From: JAWXBT01 sp964523015
GTDB lineage: Bacteria > Bdellovibrionota_C > UBA2361 > J135
Direction of reading: 5' to 3'
NCBI GenBank assembly: GCA_964523015.1
Contig: CAZFXN010000003.1
Location: 28,027 to 92,026, forward strand
Length of the DNA: 64,000 bases
Shown: positions 26,341-35,520 of the stretch, one piece after another
Position numbering within the stretch: position 1 is the stretch's first letter
How the letters are laid out: each line of letters opens with the position of its first letter
Notes under the pieces: model-generated
What the model saw: the letters and a program-made list of their open reading frames with translations, nothing else
Told to the model about the DNA's origin: nothing
Database searches by the model: none
Program-made: the position numbers and the translations under genes

Positions 26341-27501
26341 CTACTCTTTAAGTAAAGCACCTGCAACAACTTGCCGTTGGATTTCACTTGTTCCCTCATA
26401 TATTTCAGTAATCTTAGCGTCACGCATATGTCTCTCGGCTGGATAATCCTTTACAAATCCGTAACCACCATGGATCTGCACCCCTTTTGTTCCGCACATA
26501 TTAGCAACCTCGGATGCGTATAATTTAGCCATCGCGGCCTGTCTAATGTATGACTTTTTTTGATCTTTTAACTTCGCTGCTCCAAGGGTTAGATACCTTG
26601 CCGAATCTATCCCGATTAACATATCAGCCAAGTAGTTCTGAATTGATTGATGCTCACAGATAACCTTTCCAAAAGCCTTCCTTTCTTTAGCATAGGCAAG
26701 AGCATCTCTGAGAGCAGCGCGACCTATCCCTACTGCTTGAGCTCCTATACCAACTCTGCCACCATTAAGGGTGTTCATCGCCACACGGAAACCACCTAGC
26801 TCCTCTCCTAAAAGATTTTCCTTTGTAAGCTCTAAGTTATCATAAGTAAGGCCACAGGTTGGCGATCCGCAGATTCCCAATTTGTTCTCCTTTTTACCGC
26901 GCGACATCGCAGGGGTATCCATATCATGAACAAACGCAGTTACTCCACGATACCCTTTGCTAGGATCTTGCATTGCAAACAAAACACATACGTCTGCTAC
27001 TGGGCCGTTGGTAATCCAGTTCTTAGCACCATTAATAATATATTTATCCCCTACCTTTTTAACCATGCAGGTCAAATTCGCAGCATCGCTCCCTGTGCCT
27101 GGCTCAGAGAGAGCAAAGCATCCAACTGATTTTCCAGTAGCAAGTCGGGTTAGATAATTTTTCTTTTGCTCCTCTGTTCCAAACTCTAAGATCGGAGAGA
27201 TACAAAGTGAATTATGGGCACTAACTATTACAGAGGTTGAGGCGCAGGCTGCTGCTAATTCTTCGATAATCAAACAGTAGGCCATCATTGACATCCCTGA
27301 TCCACCGTATTGTTCAGGCACACAGACCCCCATAAATCCAAGATCGCCCATCTTAGGAATCAGTTCACTTGGGTAGTAATGTTCTTGATCTATCTTTTCT
27401 GCTAACGGTAGAACTTCCTGAGTAGCAAAATCCCTAGCAGCCTCCTGCACCATCCGTTCTTCTTCGGTAAGCTCAAAGTCAAAACCATCTATCCAAGACA
27501 T
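26341..27501 (-). CDS. Acyl-CoA dehydrogenase (short/branched-chain type)
   Basis: All family blocks are present in 386 aa: the FALSEPGTGSDAA FAD/substrate segment, GAKNWITNGP, the ERKAFGKVICEHQ region, GGYGFVKDYPAERHMRDAKI and the catalytic-base segment EIYEGTSEIQRQV. The base Glu is in the standard late position of short-chain enzymes. It introduces a 2,3-double bond in acyl-CoA and passes electrons to ETF. It lies between enoyl-CoA hydratase (24 nt) and the mutase, which suits a short or branched substrate such as butyryl- or 2-methylbutyryl-CoA. Confidence 0.92.
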   Translation of the reverse strand: MSWIDGFDFELTEEERMVQEAARDFATQEVLPLAEKIDQEHYYPSELIPKMGDLGFMGVCVPEQYGGSGMSMMAYCLIIEELAAACASTSVIVSAHNSLCISPILEFGTEEQKKNYLTRLATGKSVGCFALSEPGTGSDAANLTCMVKKVGDKYIINGAKNWITNGPVADVCVLFAMQDPSKGYRGVTAFVHDMDTPAMSRGKKENKLGICGSPTCGLTYDNLELTKENLLGEELGGFRVAMNTLNGGRVGIGAQAVGIGRAALRDALAYAKERKAFGKVICEHQSIQNYLADMLIGIDSARYLTLGAAKLKDQKKSYIRQAAMAKLYASEVANMCGTKGVQIHGGYGFVKDYPAERHMRDAKITEIYEGTSEIQRQVVAGALLKE

Positions 27502-27525
27502 GGAAACTCCATAAGAAATCTTAAA

Positions 27526-28308
27526 CTATCTACCTGTGAATTTAGCTTTACGCTTCTGCATAAAGGCAAGCATGCCCTCTTCTCGATCTACCGTTTCAAA
27601 TGTTCTAAGAAAGGCTTCGACCTCTTGTTGAAGTCCTGAGAGAAGGATCTGCTCCTGGGATCTTCTTAATAACCCCTTTGCTTCTCGTACTGCAATAGGC
27701 CCTTTACTGGCAATCGTTTGGGCCATCTTCCAGGCAGTTTCCTGTAATGATCCTTCTGCCGCAACCACATCGGCTAGTCCAATTGATTTTGCTTCGGCTG
27801 CGTCAATAATATCACCGGTTAAAACTAATCTTCTTGCTGCTCCTATGCCACATCGATGAATTAATCTCTGCGTTCCTCCAAAGCCAGGGATAATTCCTAA
27901 ATTAACTTCAGGAGCTCCAAATTTCGCACTCTGTGATGCTAAGATAATATCACAAGCTAAGGCTAACTCTAATCCACCACCAAGAGCATATCCATTAACT
28001 GCTGCCAGAACTGGGAACGGCGCAGTCTCTATTGCTCGCATAGCCCGTTGTCCTAATTCTATGTAATCCGCAGCGGCTCTCTTTCCAAGTTGTTGTAATA
28101 AAGGAATGTCAGCACCAGCAACAAAAGCTTTCTCACCAGCACCAGTGATTACTACTGCCTTAATAGAATATTCTTTCTTAAGTTTATCAAAGGTTAAGAT
28201 GATACTTGATAGGACATCTATATTAAGAGCATTCAGATTATCGGGCCGATTAACTATAAGCTCAGCAATATCGCCATCAATTCTAGTTGAGAGTACCTCT
28301 TCATTCAT
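27526..28308 (-). CDS. Enoyl-CoA hydratase
   Basis: A crotonase-family protein of normal length (260 aa). The oxyanion-hole GADIPLL and ALGGGLELALACDI segments are present, and both catalytic glutamates are in place (GGGLELAL and APEVNLGIIPGFGGTQR). It hydrates 2-enoyl-CoA to 3-hydroxyacyl-CoA, the step after the acyl-CoA dehydrogenase encoded downstream. It is 54 nt after the HIT gene. Confidence 0.92.
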   Translation of the reverse strand: MNEEVLSTRIDGDIAELIVNRPDNLNALNIDVLSSIILTFDKLKKEYSIKAVVITGAGEKAFVAGADIPLLQQLGKRAAADYIELGQRAMRAIETAPFPVLAAVNGYALGGGLELALACDIILASQSAKFGAPEVNLGIIPGFGGTQRLIHRCGIGAARRLVLTGDIIDAAEAKSIGLADVVAAEGSLQETAWKMAQTIASKGPIAVREAKGLLRRSQEQILLSGLQQEVEAFLRTFETVDREEGMLAFMQKRKAKFTGR

Positions 28309-28362
28309 AACAACTCCGTAAGATTATCATAGTTACTTTTATACTGATCTTTATCCTGATCT

Positions 28363-28713
28363 TTATCCGGGTGGCCACTCCATTTCTCGCCCACCTAAGA
28401 TATGAACGTGAAGATGATCAACTGCCTGGCCAGCATCTTTTCCATCATTAACTACCAGCCGATACCCACTCTTATCAATTCCCTCTTTAGTTGCAAGTTC
28501 AGCAGCCACTAAAAGCAGCTCTCCTAAAAGCTCTTTATCCTCTGGCCTTGCAGAACTAACGCCTGAAATAACTTTTTTGGGGATCACTAATATATGAACA
28601 GGTGCCTTTGGATAGATATCTCTAAAAGCAAGCACTTTATCACTTTCATATACAATGGTTGCTGGAATTTCTTTTCGGATGATCTTTGAAAAAATCGTCT
28701 CTTCAACTGTCAT
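28363..28713 (-). CDS. HIT-family nucleotide hydrolase (HinT-like)
   Basis: The HLHVHILGG triad sits near the C terminus, and the IFSKIIRKEIPATIVYESD start and RDIYPKAPVHILVIPK are classic HinT features. Length is 116 aa. It hydrolyses purine-nucleoside phosphoramidates and adenylates. It is the first gene of the fatty-acid operon, although its function is general. Confidence 0.92.
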   Translation of the reverse strand: MTVEETIFSKIIRKEIPATIVYESDKVLAFRDIYPKAPVHILVIPKKVISGVSSARPEDKELLGELLLVAAELATKEGIDKSGYRLVVNDGKDAGQAVDHLHVHILGGREMEWPPG

Positions 28714-28781
28714 ATTAACCTCCCTCTTTATAAAAACAGAACAGGGAGGACTATATTATATTTTTCTCAATATAGGGATAG

Positions 28782-30305
28782 CTAAGTAGCAGCTGGAAAC
28801 AAGATCTCTACCTTTGTTCCTTCACCTGAAGAGCTCTGAAGGCTAATATCTCCGCCTAGCATCTTTACAAGATTATATACATTCCAAAGACCCAAACCGT
28901 TACCAACGGTACTAATACCGTTTACATGATCCATATGTTTAGTACTAAAAAATGGCTCGTGCACTCTTCTTAGAACCTCTTCTGTCATGCCGCATCCATT
29001 GTCAACTATCTCAAGTGCCACCTTTGCTGAAGTAGGCATATGTTTTGCCTCTACAGAGATCGTTCCCTCTTCAGAGATTGATTCAATAGAATTTTTTATA
29101 ATACTAGTAATAATATCGATTACATTTTGTGTATCGGCCGAAATAACTGGTAATGTTTTTGGTAAATTTAAATAAAAATTTATCCTCTCTCCTACTAGCT
29201 GTCTTTGAACATCAACTATCGATGTCAGCAATTGACTCAAATCCTCCTTTGTAGTGCGCCGCTTTCTAGCGTCTTGCGAAGTCAAGCAGGACATCTTCTT
29301 AGTCAACTGCTCTCCCTGATGTAGGGCGTGATCCAAAACCTTGAAGCATCGATCAACCACCGGCACATCCCGAGCATATTTCTTTAAGACATCAGTTGAA
29401 CCTTTTACTGCACCAAGTATATTATTAAAGTTGTGGGCAACTCCTGTTGCAAAGACACTGACAGTTTTTAACTTTATCTGTTCTGTCATCTTCCGTTCAA
29501 GGTTTCGAAGATGGCTAATGTCTCTAAATAACCACAATCTCAATCCGGAACCAGCACCATCATTCGCTACCGGCCTAGAAACTATGCGGATGATTCTCTG
29601 TGACTCAATACCTCGCTTAAACTCCATCTCTTTATTAATAAAGTGGGTGGAATCCTCTCTTATCTTTTCAACTAACTGTTTAAGATCTTCCTCCAGCATT
29701 CCTGCAAAAAGAACCTTAGGCAGTTCTGCCATTAAGCTAGGAATCCTCTCATCACAGAAGCTGCAAAATTCCTGATTTGTATAGACAATGGCTCCTGATT
29801 TATCTACGACTGCTAATCCTTCAGGTAAAACATCCCCTACTGCACGTTGCACTGAAACTGATCTTTCTAAACTCTCGCGGTCTAAATTTAATCGTCTATA
29901 AAGATTTGAAAATGCAAGTTGATTCTGTATCCGTGCTCTTAAAATTCGAGGATCTATTGGCTTTGATATAAAATCATTAGCCCCTGCTTTTAATGCTGCC
30001 TCTAAGTTTTCCCCTTCCGTATTTCCAGTCACCATTACTATAGGTAAATCTTCTTTAGAATATTTTTGTCGCACTAATTTACAGACTTCAATTCCATCGA
30101 TATCAGGCATGGAGATATCAAGGATAACTAAGAGAGGATCTTCTTTATCACATTTTTCAACACACTGCTTTCCACCTTCAGCTTCGATTACTTCATAACT
30201 CCAGCCCTCGAGCATAGATCTAACCATCCTTCTATCTAAAGGATTGTCATCGACCACAAGAACTGGCGATGCACTTGTCACATGACGAGCTTTTACCTTA
30301 GACAT
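28782..30305 (-). CDS. Soluble hybrid histidine kinase (receiver, PAS-like, HisKA, HATPase)
   Basis: An N-terminal receiver (acceptor D65 in LVILDISMPDIDG, lysine in FISKPID) is followed by a PAS-like domain (~155-265). A His-kinase core follows, with phospho-His in FATGVAHNFNNILG, N-box IIKNSIES, G1 DNGCGM, the EPFFSTK F-box and the GLGLWNV G2 box. The kinase is intact, unlike the one at 5383. There are no membrane segments, so it senses something cytoplasmic. The start is the ATG at 30305; a TTG two codons upstream is also in frame. It is monocistronic, and the partner regulator may be the CheY-like protein at 35086. Confidence 0.9.
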   Translation of the reverse strand: MSKVKARHVTSASPVLVVDDNPLDRRMVRSMLEGWSYEVIEAEGGKQCVEKCDKEDPLLVILDISMPDIDGIEVCKLVRQKYSKEDLPIVMVTGNTEGENLEAALKAGANDFISKPIDPRILRARIQNQLAFSNLYRRLNLDRESLERSVSVQRAVGDVLPEGLAVVDKSGAIVYTNQEFCSFCDERIPSLMAELPKVLFAGMLEEDLKQLVEKIREDSTHFINKEMEFKRGIESQRIIRIVSRPVANDGAGSGLRLWLFRDISHLRNLERKMTEQIKLKTVSVFATGVAHNFNNILGAVKGSTDVLKKYARDVPVVDRCFKVLDHALHQGEQLTKKMSCLTSQDARKRRTTKEDLSQLLTSIVDVQRQLVGERINFYLNLPKTLPVISADTQNVIDIITSIIKNSIESISEEGTISVEAKHMPTSAKVALEIVDNGCGMTEEVLRRVHEPFFSTKHMDHVNGISTVGNGLGLWNVYNLVKMLGGDISLQSSSGEGTKVEILFPAAT

Positions 30306-30453
30306 TAGCAATGACTCATTAAGTTATTCTGAAATCGAACATTAATTTCCCTCTAGAGTATCGGCAGATTCAGATAATAAATTTAAATGGATCATTTATT
30401 GCTTATATCAACTTGCCTGTTTTCGGACTTTTAACATAACTTAATAATATTAA

Positions 30454-31023
30454 GTGGTTACTTTGGCCGATCTATTTCAAAACACTGACTTACTGAACAT
30501 TTCTGAACGAACCTTGAACAATGCTCCGCAGATTGCTTCACAGGTAATTCCAGAATCTGGCCTTTTAATGTCTTACATGAAGAAGTTTGAGAACACCTTA
30601 ACTCATCGTGGGTTATTGCCTGCACTTCATACTAACACCTTTAATCCGATCTGGTTTCTAGCAGAGATGGAGCAGAACATTTATTTATGGAGGAAAGGTT
30701 TATCCATAGATAATTTAAATGATTATTATTTTTGGCTCGATCCAAAGATACTGATCTCAAAAAGACTTACCCAATTAGAGAATAAAGACATAACAAATCC
30801 GTTTCTAAATCCGCTTTGGGGATCTGGTACTACAAATGATGAGATTACTGGCCAGGAGCAGCGATACTTGGAAAGATTTCTTGAGCTATATAAACATGCA
30901 GAAATTCACTTAGGCGCAATTAGCTTAATTCAATTACTTTTAACTGCGGTTGATAATACTGATTCTGTTTTTAGATTAAATAAGCCGCTAGTAATTTTAC
31001 CAGCTTATTTTAAGCAACACTAA
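30454..31023 (+). CDS. Hypothetical protein, 189 aa
   Basis: I do not recognise a family. The product is soluble, helix-rich and rich in aromatic residues (WFLAEMEQNIYLWRKGL, YYFWLDPK), with no signal peptide. The GTG at 30454 is the first possible start, with a TTG nine bases later; neither has a strong ribosome site. It converges with the secreted protein at 31029 with 5 nt between stops. Confidence 0.55.
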   Translation: MVTLADLFQNTDLLNISERTLNNAPQIASQVIPESGLLMSYMKKFENTLTHRGLLPALHTNTFNPIWFLAEMEQNIYLWRKGLSIDNLNDYYFWLDPKILISKRLTQLENKDITNPFLNPLWGSGTTNDEITGQEQRYLERFLELYKHAEIHLGAISLIQLLLTAVDNTDSVFRLNKPLVILPAYFKQH

Positions 31024-31028
31024 AAAAG

Positions 31029-31589
31029 TTAAAACTCTTTAAGCCAATTTTCCTCACCAGACTCGGCGACCTTGCCGCTACTTTTTCGAGTGCCACCTTT
31101 TTGCTTATTCTGAAGACGCTCTAATTTAGCCTTATCCTTTTCAATCTTTTTAGATCTATCTTCGTGCCAGGCTGGTCTAGATCGGTAAGGGATCCTACCT
31201 AATAGTTTACTCTCACATTTAAGACCGACCTCAGCTTTTTTTAGCTTAGCGCAGTCTTTATCCGGAGCCACTTTTTTGCCAGCTTTGTTCCGTTTATGGG
31301 GACATCCTACTACTGCTCGAGGAAGTTCTTTCTCAATACAAAACTCGATCTCAGCTTTTACACGACTAAACAATTTATCCTGCTCTGCACTCTCCTGCCT
31401 CTCTTTGGCTGTACGGGAGTCCGGCAATATCTTTTCTAAAAATCCGCCACTTCTACCAGGAGCTGATGATTTAGATGAGGGAGGGGTATCATCTGCAAAT
31501 ATAAATATCTCGCTATCTTGGAAGAGCATTTGGCCAAGACCGACTAAGATCAGCACTATCAATATTATGCGTCCGGCAGAGTGTTTCAT
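31029..31589 (-). CDS. Secreted or membrane-anchored basic protein, 186 aa
   Basis: An N-terminal hydrophobic helix (RIILIVLILVGLGQMLF) serves as a signal or anchor. The rest is charged and Lys-rich. Four cysteines lie in the middle (IEFCIEKEL, VVGCPHK, DKDCAKL, LKCESKL), which would allow two disulfides outside the cytoplasm. The tail (KDKAKLERLQNKQKGG) is likely helical. No family recognised. Confidence 0.55.
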   Translation of the reverse strand: MKHSAGRIILIVLILVGLGQMLFQDSEIFIFADDTPPSSKSSAPGRSGGFLEKILPDSRTAKERQESAEQDKLFSRVKAEIEFCIEKELPRAVVGCPHKRNKAGKKVAPDKDCAKLKKAEVGLKCESKLLGRIPYRSRPAWHEDRSKKIEKDKAKLERLQNKQKGGTRKSSGKVAESGEENWLKEF

Positions 31590-31660
31590 AATTATTGAGA
31601 GATATTACTTGGTTTTTCATCCCTAAACAAACGCTTATTTGGCTTGGGGCGCTGCCAAAT

Positions 31661-31687
31661 AAAAAGGGCACCTCTTTCGAAGTGCCC
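31661..31687 (-). terminator. Rho-independent terminator of the porin gene
   Basis: On the minus strand a 9-bp stem (GGGCACTTC / GAGGTGCCC, one G-T pair) with a GAAA tetraloop is followed by TTTTT. It starts 42 nt after the porin stop. Confidence 0.9.
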
Positions 31688-31728
31688 TCTCGGATTGCAT
31701 CAATTAGATGCCGACTACATCCGATTCA

Positions 31729-32856
31729 TTAGAACCAGCTAACAAGCTGGAGAATGAATCTGTCGGTATCTGTCTCTGCTCCGCCTCTTGCCTCATCAGT
31801 TGACTGAGAGTAGTTAAGCTGAGCTTTAAGCTGATGCTTCCACCAGTAGTAGTTAAGACCAAGGTCCCAACCAGTGGTCTGATCACGTGCATCAGAATCA
31901 TCATAACTGACCATAGAATACCGACCGGCTACTTCTAGCTCGCTCGGAATAATGAAGTATCCAGCCTGAGCATACCAGCCATCCTCATCTCTATCATCAC
32001 CGCCGTCCTCTTCTGCAGTGTACCATTCACCAGCAAGGCTCCAACCTTGGAATTTCCACATAGCATCAAGGTTAAGTACTGTGACGTCCTCTCCTGCAGC
32101 GAAAGTGTCGAAAGTGACTGAGTCGCTATCAGACATTGCATATGCAGCACCAACTGTGAATCCATGATCTGCTGAATTGTCAACATCACCTTCAGCATAA
32201 GCATTAATATCACCCATTGAGTATCGAGCATTTGCTATCCACAGATGATCTGTGTTCTCTGCATCACTAGCATCGTTGAATGCAGCTAAGCCCCAGCTGA
32301 ATCCTTCCATACCGCCACCAACTGAAAGGCCTTCACTTCTTCCGAAGTTATATCTTTCAGAAGCAATGGATCTATCAGCAAACTGAAGCTTAGTGTCATG
32401 GTTATTCCACTGACGTGATACTCCAGTCTTGTATCGACCCATCTTAGCCCATACCCAGTCACAAGCATTCCACTTTAACCAAGCATCTTTGATGGAAGGT
32501 GAATCAACGAAATCACCGGATACCATGTACTCAAATTCCTTGTTCAATGCTGAACCAGAAACCACAACTCGTGCACTCTCAACTGAGAATTCAGATATTT
32601 CGTCGGCTGCGCCGTCGACATCTGTATAGTCATATCGAGTGATAAATTGTGTGTTAATGCCGAATGTAAAGCCATTATCTGGGAACTCTACACGTGTACC
32701 ATTATCATAATACACACGCCCAGCTGACATTCCACCAGCCGCATATCCGTCTTTTGCAACAACACCACGTTCAACCAATAGCTCATCAAGCGTCTTTGCC
32801 TGAGAAACTGCTGGAAGAAGGAGCAATGCTGCCACTAAAATTCCTGCCTTATGCAT
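31729..32856 (-). CDS. Phosphate-selective porin (OprO/OprP family)
   Basis: The ATG at 32856 is chosen because AGGAGG lies 10 nt upstream and it begins a clean Sec signal (ILVAALLLLPAVSQA). The mature protein has alternating amphipathic strands typical of a large beta-barrel, with repeated W-x-x-G and Y-D blocks. It ends in Phe (LQLVSWF), the BAM recognition residue. FGINTQFITRYDY and DAWLKWN segments match the OprO/OprP family. It forms an outer-membrane channel, probably anion-selective. The gene is monocistronic with its own terminator. I saw no convincing Pho box upstream. Confidence 0.85.
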   Translation of the reverse strand: MHKAGILVAALLLLPAVSQAKTLDELLVERGVVAKDGYAAGGMSAGRVYYDNGTRVEFPDNGFTFGINTQFITRYDYTDVDGAADEISEFSVESARVVVSGSALNKEFEYMVSGDFVDSPSIKDAWLKWNACDWVWAKMGRYKTGVSRQWNNHDTKLQFADRSIASERYNFGRSEGLSVGGGMEGFSWGLAAFNDASDAENTDHLWIANARYSMGDINAYAEGDVDNSADHGFTVGAAYAMSDSDSVTFDTFAAGEDVTVLNLDAMWKFQGWSLAGEWYTAEEDGGDDRDEDGWYAQAGYFIIPSELEVAGRYSMVSYDDSDARDQTTGWDLGLNYYWWKHQLKAQLNYSQSTDEARGGAETDTDRFILQLVSWF

Positions 32857-33173
32857 AAGCTTTCGCCTCCTGCCTTTAACGTTAAAAACTCTATATCGAT
32901 CCTCACAGGGGAAAATTCCCAAACGAGAATATATGCAATAGCTACATATGATCGCTAGAGCTCACGTATTAGATCACATTGAGAGCAAAAATCGTCAAGA
33001 TTCTAAATTGCGGGTCCCTCTAATACTTACGATAGAGCTCCCGTATAATTAGCGAAAAGGTAGGAATTGAGAATTTTAACTAGGTTATATATGTTTAGGG
33101 GGGTTTTAATCAGATTTAGTTTACCATTAAAAATTAGCGAAAATTATAAACATCGTTCTAGGAAAAGGGGTCA
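32857..33173. other. Divergent intergenic region with an imperfect direct repeat
   Basis: This 317-bp region lies between the porin (minus) and acyl-CoA dehydrogenase (plus) starts. It holds two similar blocks, 32953-32972 and 33030-33050, sharing TAGAGCTC and CGTAT, about 77 bp apart. They could be binding sites for one regulator. The porin ribosome site AGGAGG and the dehydrogenase site AGGAAAAGGGG lie at its edges. I see no gene in it. Confidence 0.4.
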
Positions 33174-34325
33174 ATGAGTATAAATACCGATAATATAGAA
33201 ATTATAGAGAGTGTAAAAAAACTTTGCTTAAATGAGATCCCCAAATATCAAACCGAAAAGTATTACGGGACAGTCCCACTACCTCTATTTAAATCATTCT
33301 CTGCACTTGGTCTAACTGGGCTATCTATAAGTGAAGAAGGAGGCGGTATTGGAGGGTCTGCTTCTCTAATCGCCTCAATCCTAGAAGAAATATCAAAGGT
33401 AGATCTTGGCCCTGCTATATTTCTCTCTGTCCATCTTATGGTCTCAAGGATAATTCAAAACTTTGGGGACGCTGCCCAAAAACAACGGTACCTGCCATTA
33501 CTAGCTGACGGTAAGTTACTTGGCGCATTTGCCCTTACTGAACCCTCTGCGGGTAGTGATGCTAAAGCGCTTAAGTCAACGGCCATTCAATCCGGTGGCG
33601 ATTTTATACTAAATGGATCTAAGACATATATTACAAGTGCTGGATGGGCTAACCTTTATATAGTCTTCGCTAAAATTCCTTCAACAGATCAAAAAGATTC
33701 GTCTATCGCTGCATTCTTAGTTCCAGCTGACTCAAAGGGGCTTATTGTAGGAACCCCTGAAAAGAAGATGGGGTGCGAGCTCTCCCCCATATCAACTCTA
33801 ACTTTTGAAGATATTAAACTTCCAAAGGAGGCACTTTTAGGATCTTTAACCTCAGGATACAAAATTGCTCTTAGTGGACTGGCATCTGGAAGAGTTAACA
33901 TTGCTGCCTGTGCTAACGGTCTCTCACAAGCAGCACTGGAGCGCGCCGTAGCTCACCTTAACGATCGAGAGCAGTTCGGAAAACCCTTAATAGAGATGCA
34001 AGGGCTTCAATTTATGTTAGCCGATATGAAAACAAAACTTGAGGCGGCTAGGCTTTTAACTAGAGAGGCCGCGAATCATATAGATCAACACTCCCCAGTT
34101 GAGACTCAGCGAAGCTTCTCCTCAATGGCCAAACTTTTTGCAACAGATTCTGCGATGGAGATCACAACCGATGCCGTTCAACTATTAGGGGGTGCCGGAT
34201 ATATTAGAGAGTACCAGGTCGAAAGATACATGAGGGATGCAAAAATGCTTCAGATAGTTGAGGGGACAAATCAGATACAACGTGGAATTATTGCTAGAGA
34301 TTTTCTAGCGGTATGGGTTGCCTAG
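33174..34325 (+). CDS. Acyl-CoA dehydrogenase (second copy)
   Basis: The family blocks are present: FALTEPSAGSDAKA, GSKTYITSAGWA, REQFGKPLIEMQGLQF, GGAGYIREYQVERYMRDAKM and the catalytic-base region QIVEGTNQIQRGI. Length is 383 aa. It is only distantly similar to the copy at 26341, so substrates probably differ. A strong AGGAAAAGGGG ribosome site precedes the ATG. It is monocistronic and its 3' end overlaps the convergent lipoprotein gene by 21 nt. Confidence 0.9.
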   Translation: MSINTDNIEIIESVKKLCLNEIPKYQTEKYYGTVPLPLFKSFSALGLTGLSISEEGGGIGGSASLIASILEEISKVDLGPAIFLSVHLMVSRIIQNFGDAAQKQRYLPLLADGKLLGAFALTEPSAGSDAKALKSTAIQSGGDFILNGSKTYITSAGWANLYIVFAKIPSTDQKDSSIAAFLVPADSKGLIVGTPEKKMGCELSPISTLTFEDIKLPKEALLGSLTSGYKIALSGLASGRVNIAACANGLSQAALERAVAHLNDREQFGKPLIEMQGLQFMLADMKTKLEAARLLTREAANHIDQHSPVETQRSFSSMAKLFATDSAMEITTDAVQLLGGAGYIREYQVERYMRDAKMLQIVEGTNQIQRGIIARDFLAVWVA

Positions 34326-34733
34326 AGTTGGCCCATCATATAACCGCTCATACATAGAATCGTTTGGCTCTGCTCTTTGAGATCCATCTAGGTTTCTTTG
34401 ATGCAGAGCATCAATCTCTTTTTGTCGAGCATCAATTTCAAATTGAGTAGTTTGAATCTCTTGATTAATCCGTCTAACTTCGGCTTTCTCCATTTCATCT
34501 CTAACGTATCCAACTACAATACCTGTCGCTGCTCCTAGCCCAGCACCAAGCGCAGCACTCATGCCAAGATCTCCATTTGAAATTACAGCACCTACTAGTG
34601 CTCCAGCTCCCGCACCTACAGCAGCTCCTCCGATACCAAGAGAGACAGGTCGCGGGACAGGTTGCACAGATCCGCAACCTGTAACACCGATCAAGATAAC
34701 CCCTAGGGTTACTATAAAATTTGTAATCTTCAT
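34305..34733 (-). CDS. Glycine-zipper lipoprotein
   Basis: The ATG at 34733 has GAGGA 6 nt upstream and begins a lipoprotein signal (FIVTLGVILIGVTGC). The mature protein opens with a Pro-rich stretch, then a glycine zipper (GIGGAAVGAGAGALVGAV and GAGLGAATGIVVG) of the YMGG/Rick_17kDa type that can insert in the outer membrane. A charged coiled-coil follows. Similar proteins are 17-kDa antigens or SlyB-like envelope stabilisers. Upstream in-frame ATGs at 34745 and 34769 are less likely. Confidence 0.75.
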   Translation of the reverse strand: MKITNFIVTLGVILIGVTGCGSVQPVPRPVSLGIGGAAVGAGAGALVGAVISNGDLGMSAALGAGLGAATGIVVGYVRDEMEKAEVRRINQEIQTTQFEIDARQKEIDALHQRNLDGSQRAEPNDSMYERLYDGPTLGNPYR

Positions 34734-35085
34734 TAACTTCCTCATTAAGAGCCTACGAAGCCTACGCACCTAAAAAGTGCGGTCATTCAAAACTGTTATG
34801 AGCTGTAATCATAGTTCAGTAGCTTTGAAATTTTGTCACTAATTACTAAAAAAGCAATATAAAGACTAAGAATTTCAGATGGTTAACAAGCCGTATGACG
34901 AGGAAAATCACAAATCAGGAATCCGCACTATATATATTAGTAAAAGAACCTGGAACCGCTAATGAAGCCACTGCACAAACCGTTTGCTAGGTGCCTCAAA
35001 TTACAGGTAACCTTTGGTGCGAGTTCGGCATCAAATTCAAACTGCCAAGCTCCATATTAACTTATAACTTACAGTTACCTAGCTT
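34734..35085. other. Intergenic region, nothing clear
   Basis: About 350 bp between the glycine-zipper lipoprotein (minus) and the CheY-like gene (plus). Only very short open frames occur, none with a ribosome site. No tRNA-like cloverleaf, strong palindrome or terminator was found. It should hold two divergent promoters, which I cannot place. Confidence 0.3.
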
Positions 35086-35457
35086 ATGGGTGAGAATAAA
35101 ATAAAAATCCTAGTCGTTGATGATGATGTAACATCACTAGACCTTATCGATCTCCTCTTTGAGGACAAAGGGTACGAGGTAGTCCGTAGAGCTGATGGAA
35201 CTTCTGCAGTTGCCTGCGTAGATGAAGTTAAACCTGATATAATCTTAGTCGATCTAATGATGCCTGGCATAACTGGACAAGAGGCAGTTCAACAGATAAG
35301 GGCAAAAGGAATTAAGATACCGATCGTTGCTTTTACCGCGCTTGATGATTCTGATGTACACGATGCTGCTAGAGAGGCAGGATGTAATCTTGTACTTACA
35401 AAACCATGTAAGCCATCAGATCTTGTAAAACACATAGAGAATCTGGTTAGAAATTAG
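35086..35457 (+). CDS. CheY-like single-domain response regulator
   Basis: A complete receiver domain and nothing else (123 aa): acidic pocket in VVDDDVTS, phospho-acceptor D56 (ILVDLMMPG), Thr in AFTALDD and Lys in LTKPCKP. It must act by protein-protein contact or phosphorelay. It lies 63 bp upstream of the Pycsar-effector-like gene on the same strand. A possible phosphodonor is the soluble hybrid kinase at 28782. Confidence 0.92.
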   Translation: MGENKIKILVVDDDVTSLDLIDLLFEDKGYEVVRRADGTSAVACVDEVKPDIILVDLMMPGITGQEAVQQIRAKGIKIPIVAFTALDDSDVHDAAREAGCNLVLTKPCKPSDLVKHIENLVRN

Positions 35458-35520
35458 TCTTTGGGTTAGTCTTTAAAATCGCACTCTACGATAACTACGG
35501 TACTGAAACTACTGTACTGA

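Noticed and set aside
34879..34962. 27-codon ORF in the 34734-35085 gap
   Set aside because: No ribosome site and no recognisable product.
34734..35085. tRNA, 4.5S or 6S RNA gene
   Set aside because: A TTCG-containing stretch is present but no cloverleaf or SRP signature forms.
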